Origin: Acidobacteriota bacterium
GTDB lineage: Bacteria > Acidobacteriota > Blastocatellia > Pyrinomonadales > Pyrinomonadaceae
Assembly: GCA_029781855.1 (NCBI GenBank)
Contig: JAKOVX010000012.1
Location: 62,001-126,000 of the forward strand
Direction of reading: 5' to 3'
DNA length: 64,000 bases
Shown here: one piece after another, positions 34,642 through 43,089 of the stretch
Layout of the letters: each line of letters begins with the position of its first letter
Position numbering within the stretch: the stretch's first letter is position 1
Program-made: the position numbers and the translations under genes
Notes under the pieces: generated by a model
What the model was told of the DNA's origin: nothing
The model's database searches: none
What the model saw: the letters and a program-made list of their open reading frames with translations, nothing else

Positions 34642-35820
34642 TTAGGGGAAACCGATCCCGTCGAGTCCGGGGATCGTGAAATCGCCGCTGACGCCCTGCC
34701 CTTGTCCGCGTCCTCGACCGCCCGATGCCTGAGCCATCCGCAGGAATGGCTCGACGCCTGCAAGCAGTTTAATTGCGTTTATTCGGTCCGCGTTGCCGTT
34801 CTTCGAACTCGAGACCGCGATCATATCGCCCGGCTTGAGGTCCGCTGCCGTAATGTTCGGAAAGCGGTCGAGCATATCATCGATGCCGCCGGCCCTGCCG
34901 CCGAATCCCGGGCGACCCTGTCCGCCCGGAGCTCCACCGGGTTGGCCGCCGGCCGCGGGCGGCTGGCCGCCTCCGGCTGACGGAGGCCTGACGCCTGACT
35001 GAAAACCGGCGAGACGCTCGGCCATTTCGGCCGGAAATTTCTTGAGGACCGACGCTCCGCCGAGCGAGATGGTCACGTCTTTCTTGGTCTGCAGGTTCGT
35101 GACGACGATCTCTTTCTTTTCAACGTCAACGCTTTTCACCGTACCGGCGACCGTCTGAAACGCTCCGCTGACGACCTCTTCGGCTGTAAAGCTTGTCCCG
35201 TCGGAACTCTTATCGCCGAGCGCTCTGATCATATCGCCGGTCTTGATCTCTGCGAGCGAACTCATCTTCGCTTCGTCAAACTTGACCGAGTCCGGTGCGT
35301 ATCGGCGGAAAACGGCGTTCTCCTTCGGCGTGATGACCGTCGAGGTCGTCCCCATCAGGCTTCGCACTTCGACCGTTATTTGACCGGCCTGCGTATTCAC
35401 CGCGGTAACACGGCCCGCGATCCCTCGCGTTCTCCACGCGGCCGCCTCGGCGGCATGCTTCTTTTCGATGTCCGAACGCGTCATCAGATAAACAGTGCGG
35501 GCAGGAAGCGAAAGTTTGTCCGCCGCAAGAATTCCGGTGATCACAACACGGTCACCGACTGCGATCTCGCTCGCTGTTGCAGCAACCGCCGCCGCGAGGC
35601 TCGGATTCTCGGCCGGCACACGTTTGAACTGAGTTTTCTCGGTCAGGTTTGCTTGCACCTCACCGTCTTTCGTCGTTACGACGATCTTGGATGCATCGAT
35701 GACCGCAACATCGCCCGTAATTACGGACGGTTTCAGTGCGTCGGGTGTCTGGCCGAAAATATGGCCGAAGATCCCCGAGAGTACGAATATCAAAATGGTA
35801 ATTAGAACATTCTGCAGCAT
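34642..35820 (-). CDS. Exported DUF5666-like repeat protein
   Basis: This 392-residue protein has an N-terminal signal (about 1-24, ending GHIFGQ). At least three OB-like beta repeats follow, each with 'G-V/I-V-x-V-D-x-x-x-I-x-V-x-T/N' texture: GDVAVIDASKIVVTTKDG, GRVTAVNTQAGQITVEVR, GTVKSVDVEKKEIVVTN. Each repeat is followed by a 'GD-M/R-V/I-x' strand, as in DUF5666. A Gly/Pro-rich segment lies near 300-325 and the C-terminus is also Gly-rich. ATG at 35820 is used; the longer frame to 35862 has no signal peptide. An ECF-type promoter candidate lies upstream at 35889-35912, and the TonB receptor gene follows 81 bases downstream. Confidence 0.72.
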   Translation of the reverse strand: MLQNVLITILIFVLSGIFGHIFGQTPDALKPSVITGDVAVIDASKIVVTTKDGEVQANLTEKTQFKRVPAENPSLAAAVAATASEIAVGDRVVITGILAADKLSLPARTVYLMTRSDIEKKHAAEAAAWRTRGIAGRVTAVNTQAGQITVEVRSLMGTTSTVITPKENAVFRRYAPDSVKFDEAKMSSLAEIKTGDMIRALGDKSSDGTSFTAEEVVSGAFQTVAGTVKSVDVEKKEIVVTNLQTKKDVTISLGGASVLKKFPAEMAERLAGFQSGVRPPSAGGGQPPAAGGQPGGAPGGQGRPGFGGRAGGIDDMLDRFPNITAADLKPGDMIAVSSSKNGNADRINAIKLLAGVEPFLRMAQASGGRGRGQGQGVSGDFTIPGLDGIGFP

Positions 35821-35888
35821 ATAAATAATTTCCGTCGTGCGTTTGAAACGGCCAACGCGCAAGTGTTGTCACAATTAACAACTACTAT

Positions 35889-35912
35889 GACGTAAATTCT
35901 ATCAGCTAGGTT
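35889..35912 (-). promoter_or_regulatory. Candidate ECF-sigma promoter before the DUF5666/TonB-receptor genes
   Basis: On the minus strand AACC (35912-35909) and CGTC (35892-35889) are separated by 16 bases. This is the general ECF pattern and matches the element before the sigma gene at 38130-38153. The downstream ATG at 35820 leaves a leader of about 60 bases. Confidence 0.5.
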
Positions 35913-35956
35913 CGAGGCGTTTTGTAAAGAAATGTAAAAGTGTGCAAGCTTTCGAC

Positions 35957-36919
35957 TTACGCTTTTTGCCAGCTTTTTGGGGACCTGGCGGTGAGTATGA
36001 GTCCGATGCCGACAGCAAAGACCGCAAACAGGGCGGCGAGCCATAGATAAGGGACCGAAAGCAGGACGGTCCAGGCGACCACTCCGAGCAGCGTGGCGAG
36101 GGTTTCGGAGCGGTTCTTTTCAGAGAGGAGGTGCTTTTGGATAAATTTCCCGAAACCGACCTGCAGCGTGACGCGGCCGAAAACATACCCGAAAAACAGC
36201 AGTGCGATGCCCATCAGTCCGAAGGTCAAACTTAGGAAATCCGGCAGCACACTGACGCCGCCGATGATCGCGACCATGGTCAGAACGAATGCCACTGAAC
36301 CGAACGCCGCTACCTTCAGCGGGGAGAGATTTGTCCGTGCGACCGCCCTTCCGACCGCGCCGGGGGCGATCGTCGTAAACGCAAGCGATATGATGAACCA
36401 GAAAAGCGTGAGCAGAAGCCGAAGGGCCAGAAACTCCCATGTAATGGCAGGTGCCAACAGCTGCGACGGGTTCTGCACCAGATCACGGACCTCGTCCTCA
36501 AATACGCCAAAGACGACCGTCTGCTTGCCCGCCTCGCGGATCGGATTCTGGCTGTCGGGCTTGTACGTGCCGCCGAAAACGATAATGTCCCCGCCGATAC
36601 GGCCGGCTTCCCGTTGAATGACGTTTCCGCCGATGGCTCCGACATCGCCGTCGACATCGCCCTCGACAATGACGTCGCCGCCGATCGCGAGCACGCCTTT
36701 CGCGTGTTTCTTGACCTCGATCGACTTGCCGAACGCAAAGACCGTCTCCTCGGGAGCGTCCTGGACGATTACCGTTTTATTGTCGTCACTGGTTGAAATT
36801 TCCGGGCTCGCGCTCGCGAATGCAGAAAAAAACAGAACCGTCAGCGCAACGCAAATTAACTTCCCGCCAATTCCGGCGGGCTTCACACGAAGAATTGACC
36901 TGAGGATCGAAGTATTCAC
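35957..36919 (-). CDS. Bactofilin-like (polymer-forming) domain fused to membrane helices
   Basis: This 320-residue protein has a signal peptide (about 15-38, ending ASA) and then a beta-helix-like stretch of six-residue turns: GVLAIGGDVIVEGDVDGDVG, AIGGNVIQREAGRIGGDIIV (residues about 75-120). These turns resemble bactofilin rungs. At least five hydrophobic segments follow (about 160-315). The order sigma, anti-sigma, then this gene, with only 11 bases after the anti-sigma stop, makes it the third gene of that operon. It may connect envelope sensing to a periplasmic scaffold, which is inference. Confidence 0.75.
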   Translation of the reverse strand: MNTSILRSILRVKPAGIGGKLICVALTVLFFSAFASASPEISTSDDNKTVIVQDAPEETVFAFGKSIEVKKHAKGVLAIGGDVIVEGDVDGDVGAIGGNVIQREAGRIGGDIIVFGGTYKPDSQNPIREAGKQTVVFGVFEDEVRDLVQNPSQLLAPAITWEFLALRLLLTLFWFIISLAFTTIAPGAVGRAVARTNLSPLKVAAFGSVAFVLTMVAIIGGVSVLPDFLSLTFGLMGIALLFFGYVFGRVTLQVGFGKFIQKHLLSEKNRSETLATLLGVVAWTVLLSVPYLWLAALFAVFAVGIGLILTARSPKSWQKA

Positions 36920-36930
36920 GGTTCAGATGG

Positions 36931-37506
36931 TCACGTTCGCGGAAAGCGCAAAAACCTGCGTGAGACGACGATGAAAAGGACACAGGAAAGTGCCACGGCG
37001 ATGACCGAGACAAATGATGGAATCTGCGTTTGAGAGCTGAAAGCCCTCAGCAAAACGTTTACGCCGATCAGCACCGAGTAAGCGATACGCCCGACAAACG
37101 AGACGACCGCGACCGACTTCTCGGCGACGCCGAGCATCGTGTCGAGAAATCCTCCGGCACCGGCGCCCAATGCGAAGAGCCCGAACAACAGCAGCGTCGA
37201 GCAGATAAAGATAGCGTTAAAACGCTCCCGCGGCCGCCGAAGCCCGCTCACGCTTCCCTCGGCATTAGCAACGATCGTCTTGGTGAAATTGACCGGCAGT
37301 TCGATCTCGGTATCGTTCTTGAGCGACGAATTCAGCGAGCAGAGGAATTGCTTTTGCAGATTCATCTCCTCAGCACACTCGGGACATGATGCAAGATGCA
37401 GCTCAAGCTCGGACTCACGCACCGGGTCCAGTTCGCCGTCAATGTAAGCGGCGATCTCGAATGACGGGCATTCGTCTCGGTCGTAATTTTGGGCTACGTG
37501 CTCCAT
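36931..37506 (-). CDS. Membrane anti-sigma factor (zinc-finger, RseA/RsrA-like)
   Basis: This 191-residue protein has an N-terminal ZAS-type zinc motif: C13 in DECPSFEIAAYIDGELD and then HLASCPEC (H-x3-C-x2-C, near 38-45). Such domains hold an ECF sigma factor inactive in the cytoplasm. Hydrophobic segments follow from about residue 105 (FICSTLLLFGLFALGAGAGG) to the C-terminus, so it is an inner-membrane protein. Its ATG is 3 bases after the sigma stop, the standard coupled arrangement. Confidence 0.9.
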   Translation of the reverse strand: MEHVAQNYDRDECPSFEIAAYIDGELDPVRESELELHLASCPECAEEMNLQKQFLCSLNSSLKNDTEIELPVNFTKTIVANAEGSVSGLRRPRERFNAIFICSTLLLFGLFALGAGAGGFLDTMLGVAEKSVAVVSFVGRIAYSVLIGVNVLLRAFSSQTQIPSFVSVIAVALSCVLFIVVSRRFLRFPRT

Positions 37507-37509
37507 TGC

Positions 37510-38115
37510 TTAAAAACCCGAAAAACCTCGCTCGATAAACATCAGCCGCATCATTTCCCGGGCACGAAAGAGGCGGTTCTTGACCGTCCCGAGCGGCAAG
37601 CCTGTAACTTCGGCGATCTCGTCGTAGCTCAGGTCGCGTGCGTGCCGCAGCAGGATCAGGTCGCGGTATGCCGCGGGCAGGCACCGAACGACAGCGTCGA
37701 TCTCGGTTCGCCATTCGCGGCGTTCGTGGTCCTGCTCCGGGCTCGGCCGGCTGCTTTCGATCTGGATCTGATACGTCCCGTCGGCATTCTCTGCCTCAAT
37801 GCTCATCGCATTGATCGAGTTCCGTCGCATGTGGTCGATCGCCGCATTGTGGGCGATACGGTAAAGCCACGTCGAAAACTTGTAATCCGAGCTGTATTTG
37901 GTGAGCGAATTGTAAACTTTGATGAAGACTTCCTGCGTGACGTCGAGGGCCGATTCGTGGTCGCCGAGCATTCGGTAAACGTAGCTCGTGATGGGCCGCT
38001 GGTAGCGGCGGACAAGTTCCTCGAATCCGTCAGTGCGGCCGGCAACGGCGGAAACGATCAGTTCCCCATCCGTCAATCCGCGAATCCCGTCCAATGTAAG
38101 CGCGTCGCTCGACAT
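37510..38115 (-). CDS. ECF-type RNA polymerase sigma factor (sigma-24/RpoE-like)
   Basis: This 201-residue protein has region 2 (ELVRRYQRPITSYVYRMLGD, then ALDVTQEVFIKVYNSL) and region 4 with a helix-turn-helix (LSYDEIAEVTGLPLGTVKNRLFRAREM). It is controlled by the anti-sigma encoded 3 bases downstream. ATG at 38115 (MSSDALTLDG) is chosen over 38157, since a predicted ECF promoter (38130-38153) lies between them and GGTAGAG precedes 38115. The two start options differ by 14 residues. The promoter match suggests autoregulation. Confidence 0.92.
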   Translation of the reverse strand: MSSDALTLDGIRGLTDGELIVSAVAGRTDGFEELVRRYQRPITSYVYRMLGDHESALDVTQEVFIKVYNSLTKYSSDYKFSTWLYRIAHNAAIDHMRRNSINAMSIEAENADGTYQIQIESSRPSPEQDHERREWRTEIDAVVRCLPAAYRDLILLRHARDLSYDEIAEVTGLPLGTVKNRLFRAREMMRLMFIERGFSGF

Positions 38116-38129
38116 AAGCTCTACCTGAT

Positions 38130-38153
38130 TACGGTATTGTGTTCCAAAAGGTT
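38130..38153 (-). promoter_or_regulatory. Candidate autoregulatory ECF promoter of the sigma gene
   Basis: On the minus strand AACC (38153-38150) and CGTA (38133-38130) are separated by 16 bases. The same AACC-N16-CGT layout occurs at 35889-35912. Transcription would begin only about 8 bases before ATG 38115, so the message would be nearly leaderless. Confidence 0.45.
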
Positions 38154-38184
38154 TCAATCCGCAAGCGGGCCGATCTATGGAAAA

Positions 38185-39111
38185 TTAACTTAGGGCCGCG
38201 AGGCCGGCAGGGGCCGCAATGTCGTCAAAATTGAGGTTTGCATCCGGCAGGTAAAGGCCGACGTCGTCCGGACGAAGTATCCTGAGCGAACGGCCGAGAG
38301 CCTCGGACGCAATTTCGAGGATCTTCGCAGGTACGAGATCACGGCCGACAAGCAGCATTTTTTCGAGATAACCGCCGCTCTCCGCGCTTACTCGATCCTT
38401 GTAGAACATCAACAGCCGATACACTTCGTCGTCGATCTCGTTCGGCAGGCAGGTGACGGACCTGACGACGTACGGCGACTCGCCGCGAAGCAGCAATGCC
38501 GTGAAACCATCAGGCTGCGAACTGATCAACAGCGAATCCGTGTCTTTAGCGCCGCCCGAGAGCCAATTGGCCTCGCCGATCGCCCGCGGCAGGATCAGGC
38601 CCGCTTTCCAGCCGAGGTCTTCGAAAACCGTCTCGTACTCATCGATGACCGATAGTTTTACCGCGGCCGCGAAAAATCTGGGCCGGCCGTCGCGGTTCGG
38701 CGTGATCTTTTTCCTTAGGACCCGTAGTTCCGCCGCCGGACAGCCAAAACTCTGCTCGGCTTTCCAGTCGAGGATCTCCTCGGTCTCTTTTTTCGCAACG
38801 GGCTCGGCATCGAGCGTAAGGATCGCCGTACGGGCAGTGCTGCTCGGCAATGCGATCGACCAGCGTTTCTGGCTCATCAACCCGGAACGCTGCACTGCGT
38901 CACGGAGCGTTGCGGCAAATTCGCGGACATCGATAATATTACGGTCAAAAAAGCTCGGTTCGAGCACGCCAGCCTGCAGCGGGATGGTCGCCGCCTGCTT
39001 GATGCCGAAATTTCCGCCGCCCTGCCGCTGCAGCGAGATCGCGGTCACACTCGAGCGTTCGAGGCCGATCGCCGCGTTTGGATAACCTGGTTTTGATAGA
39101 GACGAAAACAT
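38185..39111 (-). CDS. PilM/GspL-like pilus or secretion assembly protein
   Basis: This 308-residue protein has the shape of a cytoplasmic actin-like ATPase of type IV pilus/type II secretion systems. It starts NAAIGLERSSVTAISLQRQG, shows WSIALPSSTARTAILTLDAE, and has a glutamate-rich EETEEILDWKAEQSFG segment as seen in PilM. No membrane segment is present, so the PilN-like partner would have to be elsewhere. It is the last gene of the secretin/pseudopilin operon and starts 4 bases after the GspG-like gene stop. Confidence 0.78.
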   Translation of the reverse strand: MFSSLSKPGYPNAAIGLERSSVTAISLQRQGGGNFGIKQAATIPLQAGVLEPSFFDRNIIDVREFAATLRDAVQRSGLMSQKRWSIALPSSTARTAILTLDAEPVAKKETEEILDWKAEQSFGCPAAELRVLRKKITPNRDGRPRFFAAAVKLSVIDEYETVFEDLGWKAGLILPRAIGEANWLSGGAKDTDSLLISSQPDGFTALLLRGESPYVVRSVTCLPNEIDDEVYRLLMFYKDRVSAESGGYLEKMLLVGRDLVPAKILEIASEALGRSLRILRPDDVGLYLPDANLNFDDIAAPAGLAALS

Positions 39112-39115
39112 TTTA

Positions 39116-39556
39116 TCAGTATTTTGAGTAGGCCTTGCCCTCGCTGTCCTCGCCTTCGGCGAGGCTCTTGACGTCTTTCATCCCCGACTTGCCGTCGGGA
39201 TTTGCCGTGTCTTCGCCCTGGACCTCGTCCCAATCAGTTTTCTCGAGGATCGGGTCCATCGGTTTCTCTCGGAGGTACTTTTCCTTGACCAGATCGTCGA
39301 TCGAGCCGGGCAGTTTGCCCTTGTCGGCGTAATATTGGTCGATCGCCTTTCGCATCTGCCACAGGTTTTCCTGCAGGACGACCTCGCGTGCGTGCTGTAC
39401 GCTCCGCTGATAGGTCGGTATCGCGACCGACAGCAGGATGATCATTATCAGCATCGCGATCATCAGCTCGAGCAGCGAAAAGCCCCGGTGACCACCGATC
39501 GCGGATCGTATTCGGCGTATTGCGATCGTCTTACCAGTCACTGTATTTTTCTCCAT
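39116..39556 (-). CDS. GspG-like type II/IV pseudopilin
   Basis: This 146-residue protein has a prepilin cleavage site RG|FSLLELMIAMLIMIILLSV with Glu at position +5. The mature part starts with a long hydrophobic helix and continues YADKGKLPGSIDDLVKEKYL, a signature of major pseudopilins of the GspG type. The gene overlaps the upstream pseudopilin gene by 26 bases, so the two are co-translated. A prepilin peptidase is not in the window. Confidence 0.92.
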   Translation of the reverse strand: MEKNTVTGKTIAIRRIRSAIGGHRGFSLLELMIAMLIMIILLSVAIPTYQRSVQHAREVVLQENLWQMRKAIDQYYADKGKLPGSIDDLVKEKYLREKPMDPILEKTDWDEVQGEDTANPDGKSGMKDVKSLAEGEDSEGKAYSKY

Positions 39557-40175
39557 TCAGGGCCTCTTCGTCAGATGCCGACCGCACATCGAAAACGTTG
39601 ATCTCGTCCCAGTTGTCCGAGTCTTTATCCTGATACGACGAGCGTATTTTCCAGTCCTTCTTTCCGGTCATCGGATCGACCGGCAATTCCCGCAGGTAAA
39701 CTTTTTTGAGTTCCTTTTCCTGGTTCAGTTCGGTCGCCTGCTTTGTATTGTCGTTCAGTCCGCTGCCGCCGGTGACGTTTATGCCGCGGGCCTTGACCCT
39801 GACGCCGTCGACCAGAGTGTCGAGCGTCGGCGGGTACCGGTCCAGGTTGTCCGTTTCAAAGATCTTGCAGTCGTCGATCACCACCCGCGAACGCGGATCG
39901 GCCGGCACACCGCCGCCTTGCCCAACTGCCGTTGGATTGCCGGTGACCACAGCTCCCTGCGGGCACGCGCCGTATGTATCGCGCTTGAATTCGTCGATCG
40001 CGTTGCGCATCATCCGCAGGTCTTCGCGGAGCCGCATCTCCTTTTGCCGTTTGACTGCGTTCTGTGCGATCGGAATGGTGCCGACGACGAGGATCGCCAG
40101 CACGGCGAGCGTCGTCACCAGCTCGAGCAAGCTATAGCCCGCCGATGAACCATTATTTGTGAGCGGTCGTTGCAT
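39531..40175 (-). CDS. Second pseudopilin (GspH/PulG-like)
   Basis: This 214-residue protein has a prepilin site SAG|YSLLELVTTLAVLAILVVG with Glu at +5 and Tyr instead of Phe or Met at +1. The mature part resembles GspG (LREDLRMMRNAIDEFKRDTYG) but has an insertion of about 70 residues (PQGAVVTGNPTAVGQGGG, KARGINVTGGSGLNDNTK) before the conserved YLRELPVDPMTG. It begins 3 bases after the secretin stop and overlaps the next pseudopilin gene. Confidence 0.9.
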   Translation of the reverse strand: MQRPLTNNGSSAGYSLLELVTTLAVLAILVVGTIPIAQNAVKRQKEMRLREDLRMMRNAIDEFKRDTYGACPQGAVVTGNPTAVGQGGGVPADPRSRVVIDDCKIFETDNLDRYPPTLDTLVDGVRVKARGINVTGGSGLNDNTKQATELNQEKELKKVYLRELPVDPMTGKKDWKIRSSYQDKDSDNWDEINVFDVRSASDEEALNGEKYSDW

Positions 40176-40178
40176 TTA

Positions 40179-42641
40179 CTACTCAACCAGGCTGATCACG
40201 AAATTCTTACCTTCGGGCGTCAGCATGTTCATCACGTCGCGTTCAAATGTGATGACCGGCCTGCCGTCGGAGATGGCTTCGATCTCGATGTACGCAAGCG
40301 TGCCTTCGGCTGACGCGGTTTCGACATCCTTCGATGACAGCGAGACAAAGACCTTGCCGTTCTGATTGAGGAACGGCTGCACGACCGTATTCTCGGCCGC
40401 GCCGAAGGCATTTCCGAGGCTGATCGAGCGGATCGCGAATTTCTTATCGTCAAATTTGAGCCCGAGCACGGCAGAGTGGAATCCGGCAGTGCCGCGGACC
40501 ATTACCGCGAGTTTCGCTCGTGTTCCTGCCTTTATCTCGGTCGACTCCTGCATGGCGAGTTCGGCAACTGGTGCGACCGGGTCAGCTACGGTAGCGGCGG
40601 CCGGTGAAGCAGTTGGCGGATTTCCGCTGACGAAGTTCGCCGTCTGATTGAGCTGCAGCGTTTTCATACCCGAGTCGATCGGCTTGAGCGTCGGCACGTC
40701 GGTATTTTCAACCTGTTTGGAAACTACGTTCGGGTCCGTCGTCGACGTTTTGACGTACGCCGGAGCTTCGGCCTTCTGGTCGGGAAGCTGGACGGTCACG
40801 TCCTTCGGCGTTTTGCGGGCAAGAGCGAGCATTTCGTCCTGCTCTTCCTGCATGATCATCGCCTCGAGCGAATTTTGCGTCGGTACCGCCAAGCTGCCTG
40901 TCGGCCGTTCGATCTCATCGCTAGGCAGAATGGCCGGAGCCCTAATGACACGCGGCGTGACCGCGATAACGATATCGACCTGCCGGTTATCATCGACCGG
41001 AGCTGTGAACAAACGGCCCAGGATCGGGATCAGCCCGAGCAGCGGCAGCCCCGAACGGCTCTTGGTCTCGACGCCCTGGGCGACGCTGGCGAGCAGCAAT
41101 GTCTTATTGTTCTGTACGCGTGCAGTGCCCTTGATCGTGCGTTCTGTAAACGTCGGCGTCAGCGTTGATGCTCCGGCCACGTCCTTCGATTCGATCTCCA
41201 TTGCAACCTGCACGTCCTGGTTCGGGAACACGAGCGGCTTGAATTTGAGCGTCAAACCGACCTGTTCGTAATTAATAACGTTCGAAACTACGCCGTTGCC
41301 GCCGGGCGTAGTCGAACCGACGCCGACGAACTGGGCACTCTGCACCGGAACTCGCTGGCCGATCCGCGCCGACGAATCTTCGTTATTAAATGCGTGTATC
41401 TGCGTCGATGCGATCAACTTCGTGTTTGAACGAGACTGCAGAGCGGTGATGTTGCTGATAGGCAGCCCGAATGCGATGCTGGCATTTCTCAGCCCGCCAA
41501 AGAGCATTCCCTGCGTGATCGATGATGTCTGCCCCGAAAGCGCAAGCGGAAAGCCGACGCCGCCGAGGTTATTCAGTGTTCCGTTGGTTCCCGTCGTACC
41601 CAATTGATTGCCGAACTGCAGCAGATCACTCTTGTTGACCTCGTAGATCGCGACGTCCATCACGACCTCGGCACGGTCCTTGTCGAGCGAGGCGATCAGG
41701 TCGCCGATCAGGCGGATGTTCTCAGCCGTGTCGCGGATCGTGACCGAGTTGGTCGCGTCGTCTGTCAAAACGATCGTCTGGCTGCGTCCGGGCTGAGCCG
41801 GAATGGCGGTCTGCACGACCTTTGCAATATCTTTCGGTGCGGCGTTCTGCAAATAGAACGTCCGCAGCACGAGTTGCTGGAATTTGGTTCGCTGCTCGGA
41901 ATTGGCTACGAGGATCGTTCGCGGCCCGACCCGTTGAAAAAACAGGCCCTCCTGCAAAAAGATGCAGTCGAGCGCAAACGCTGCGGTCACGTTCTTAAGG
42001 TCGATGGTGGTCTTTCGCGGCTGGCGAAACGACGTGTTGTCGAACAGCACGTTGAGGTCGAGCTCGCGGGCAAGTTCCTTAATGATAAATTGCAGGTCGA
42101 CGCCGTTCGGGAACGGCAGGTCACGCAATTTTTCGAGCTTTTGCGGGATCTGCTGCGGCGGCGGCGGCGAGGCGTTGGTCCCTGAATACGCCGTCTTGAC
42201 GACCTTCAGCGGGTCGGTCGTCTTGTCGTCAGGTTCACCGTTCGCCTCTTTCTGGAGACGGATCATTCGCTCCATTTCCGAATGGGCCAGCTCATTGGTC
42301 GGGTCAAATGCGTATGCCCTCCGAAAGAAACCGTAAGCATTGTTGTAGTCCTTTTCGTTGGCGGCGAGCGTTCCCTTCTTAATGTACATCTGCGACGCGT
42401 TGAACAAGGCACGCGTAAGATGAAGCCGGTATTCAGGATTTTTCGGGTCGGCAGACGACGCGAGCGCAAATTCCTCCGCCGCCTTGTCCCAATCCTCGGA
42501 ACTCTCGTACTTCATCCCAAGCTTGAAATGCTTTTTGCCGTTGTCGCCGATCGCCGCAAGGGCCACAGGCGGCGAAAGTATCGCGAAAACGAGCAAAAAG
42601 CTCAGGAACACGTGTAAGTAATTTGGTCGTTTCATACGCAT
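40179..42641 (-). CDS. TPR - secretin - cohesin fusion protein (GspD/PilQ-like)
   Basis: This 820-residue outer-membrane protein has a signal peptide (1-29), TPR-like repeats (about 35-140), an STN/N0-N1 region (about 190-330), the secretin core (about 335-575; RVPVQSAQFVGVG, NYEQVGLTLKFKPLVFPNQD, LPLLGLIPILGRLF), a linker rich in Pro/Thr, and a C-terminal cohesin-like beta domain (about 695-815; LAVMVRGTAGFHSAVLGLKF). The core can form a ring that lets pili or proteins cross the outer membrane. It heads an operon with two pseudopilins and a PilM-like gene. The cohesin end is unusual outside Acidobacteria-like lineages and may bind a partner protein. Confidence 0.9.
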   Translation of the reverse strand: MRMKRPNYLHVFLSFLLVFAILSPPVALAAIGDNGKKHFKLGMKYESSEDWDKAAEEFALASSADPKNPEYRLHLTRALFNASQMYIKKGTLAANEKDYNNAYGFFRRAYAFDPTNELAHSEMERMIRLQKEANGEPDDKTTDPLKVVKTAYSGTNASPPPPQQIPQKLEKLRDLPFPNGVDLQFIIKELARELDLNVLFDNTSFRQPRKTTIDLKNVTAAFALDCIFLQEGLFFQRVGPRTILVANSEQRTKFQQLVLRTFYLQNAAPKDIAKVVQTAIPAQPGRSQTIVLTDDATNSVTIRDTAENIRLIGDLIASLDKDRAEVVMDVAIYEVNKSDLLQFGNQLGTTGTNGTLNNLGGVGFPLALSGQTSSITQGMLFGGLRNASIAFGLPISNITALQSRSNTKLIASTQIHAFNNEDSSARIGQRVPVQSAQFVGVGSTTPGGNGVVSNVINYEQVGLTLKFKPLVFPNQDVQVAMEIESKDVAGASTLTPTFTERTIKGTARVQNNKTLLLASVAQGVETKSRSGLPLLGLIPILGRLFTAPVDDNRQVDIVIAVTPRVIRAPAILPSDEIERPTGSLAVPTQNSLEAMIMQEEQDEMLALARKTPKDVTVQLPDQKAEAPAYVKTSTTDPNVVSKQVENTDVPTLKPIDSGMKTLQLNQTANFVSGNPPTASPAAATVADPVAPVAELAMQESTEIKAGTRAKLAVMVRGTAGFHSAVLGLKFDDKKFAIRSISLGNAFGAAENTVVQPFLNQNGKVFVSLSSKDVETASAEGTLAYIEIEAISDGRPVITFERDVMNMLTPEGKNFVISLVE

Positions 42642-42851
42642 TTTGTTCGGAGGATCGGCTCGGCGACGGGTAGTCCGCCGGTAATCAAAAGCTAGTCACG
42701 CTCTTGGATGCGGTAAGTTCCACTTTTTGACGCAATTTGCCGGTTAAGACGCAATTTTAACGGGCGAAACACCCGCCCGAACAATTTTCGGCGTAAACCA
42801 CAAAAAAAGCAACCGCAACACGCGTCTCATCAACCCGCCCGCCAGTTTCCA

Positions 42852-42961
42852 AAGCCCGCACGCTGCAGAAGCCCGCACGAAGTAAGGGCGTCCGCAGCCC
42901 TCGACATGATCCGGGCTTTCTCAGACCCGAATTGCACAAGCCCGCACGTAAGTAAGGGCGG
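42852..42961. repeat. AAGCCCGCACG repeat, three copies
   Basis: AAGCCCGCACG occurs at 42852-42862, 42869-42879 and 42938-42948. The second and third are each followed by (T)AAGTAAGGGCG. The third copy can fold with an upstream GCCCTTA-free stretch only weakly, so these are treated as direct repeats. Confidence 0.7.
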
Positions 42962-42990
42962 AACACTCACCGCATTCTACGATTTCTACC

Positions 42991-43089
42991 CTTTGCGACC
43001 TTTGCGTCCTCAACTTCGCGAGCTTTGCGGTAAAAAAACCGCTTTAACCGCAAAGTACGCCAAGGAAACCCGCAAAGACCGCAAAGTCA
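42991..43089. repeat. CTTTGCG...CGCAAAG long inverted repeat
   Basis: CTTTGCGACCTTTGCG (42991 onward) and GCTTTGCGGT are mirrored by ACCGCAAAG and CCGCAAAGACCGCAAAG (to 43086). The two arms can fold into a long imperfect hairpin around an A-rich centre. A similar TCTCTGCGTCCCTGCG string lies next to the palindrome inside coaBC (52413-52437). Confidence 0.65.

Noticed and set aside
42642..42756. Riboswitch (cyclic-di-GMP type) before the secretin gene
   Set aside because: The upstream region has some GC-rich pairing but none of the conserved c-di-GMP riboswitch positions I could recognise.
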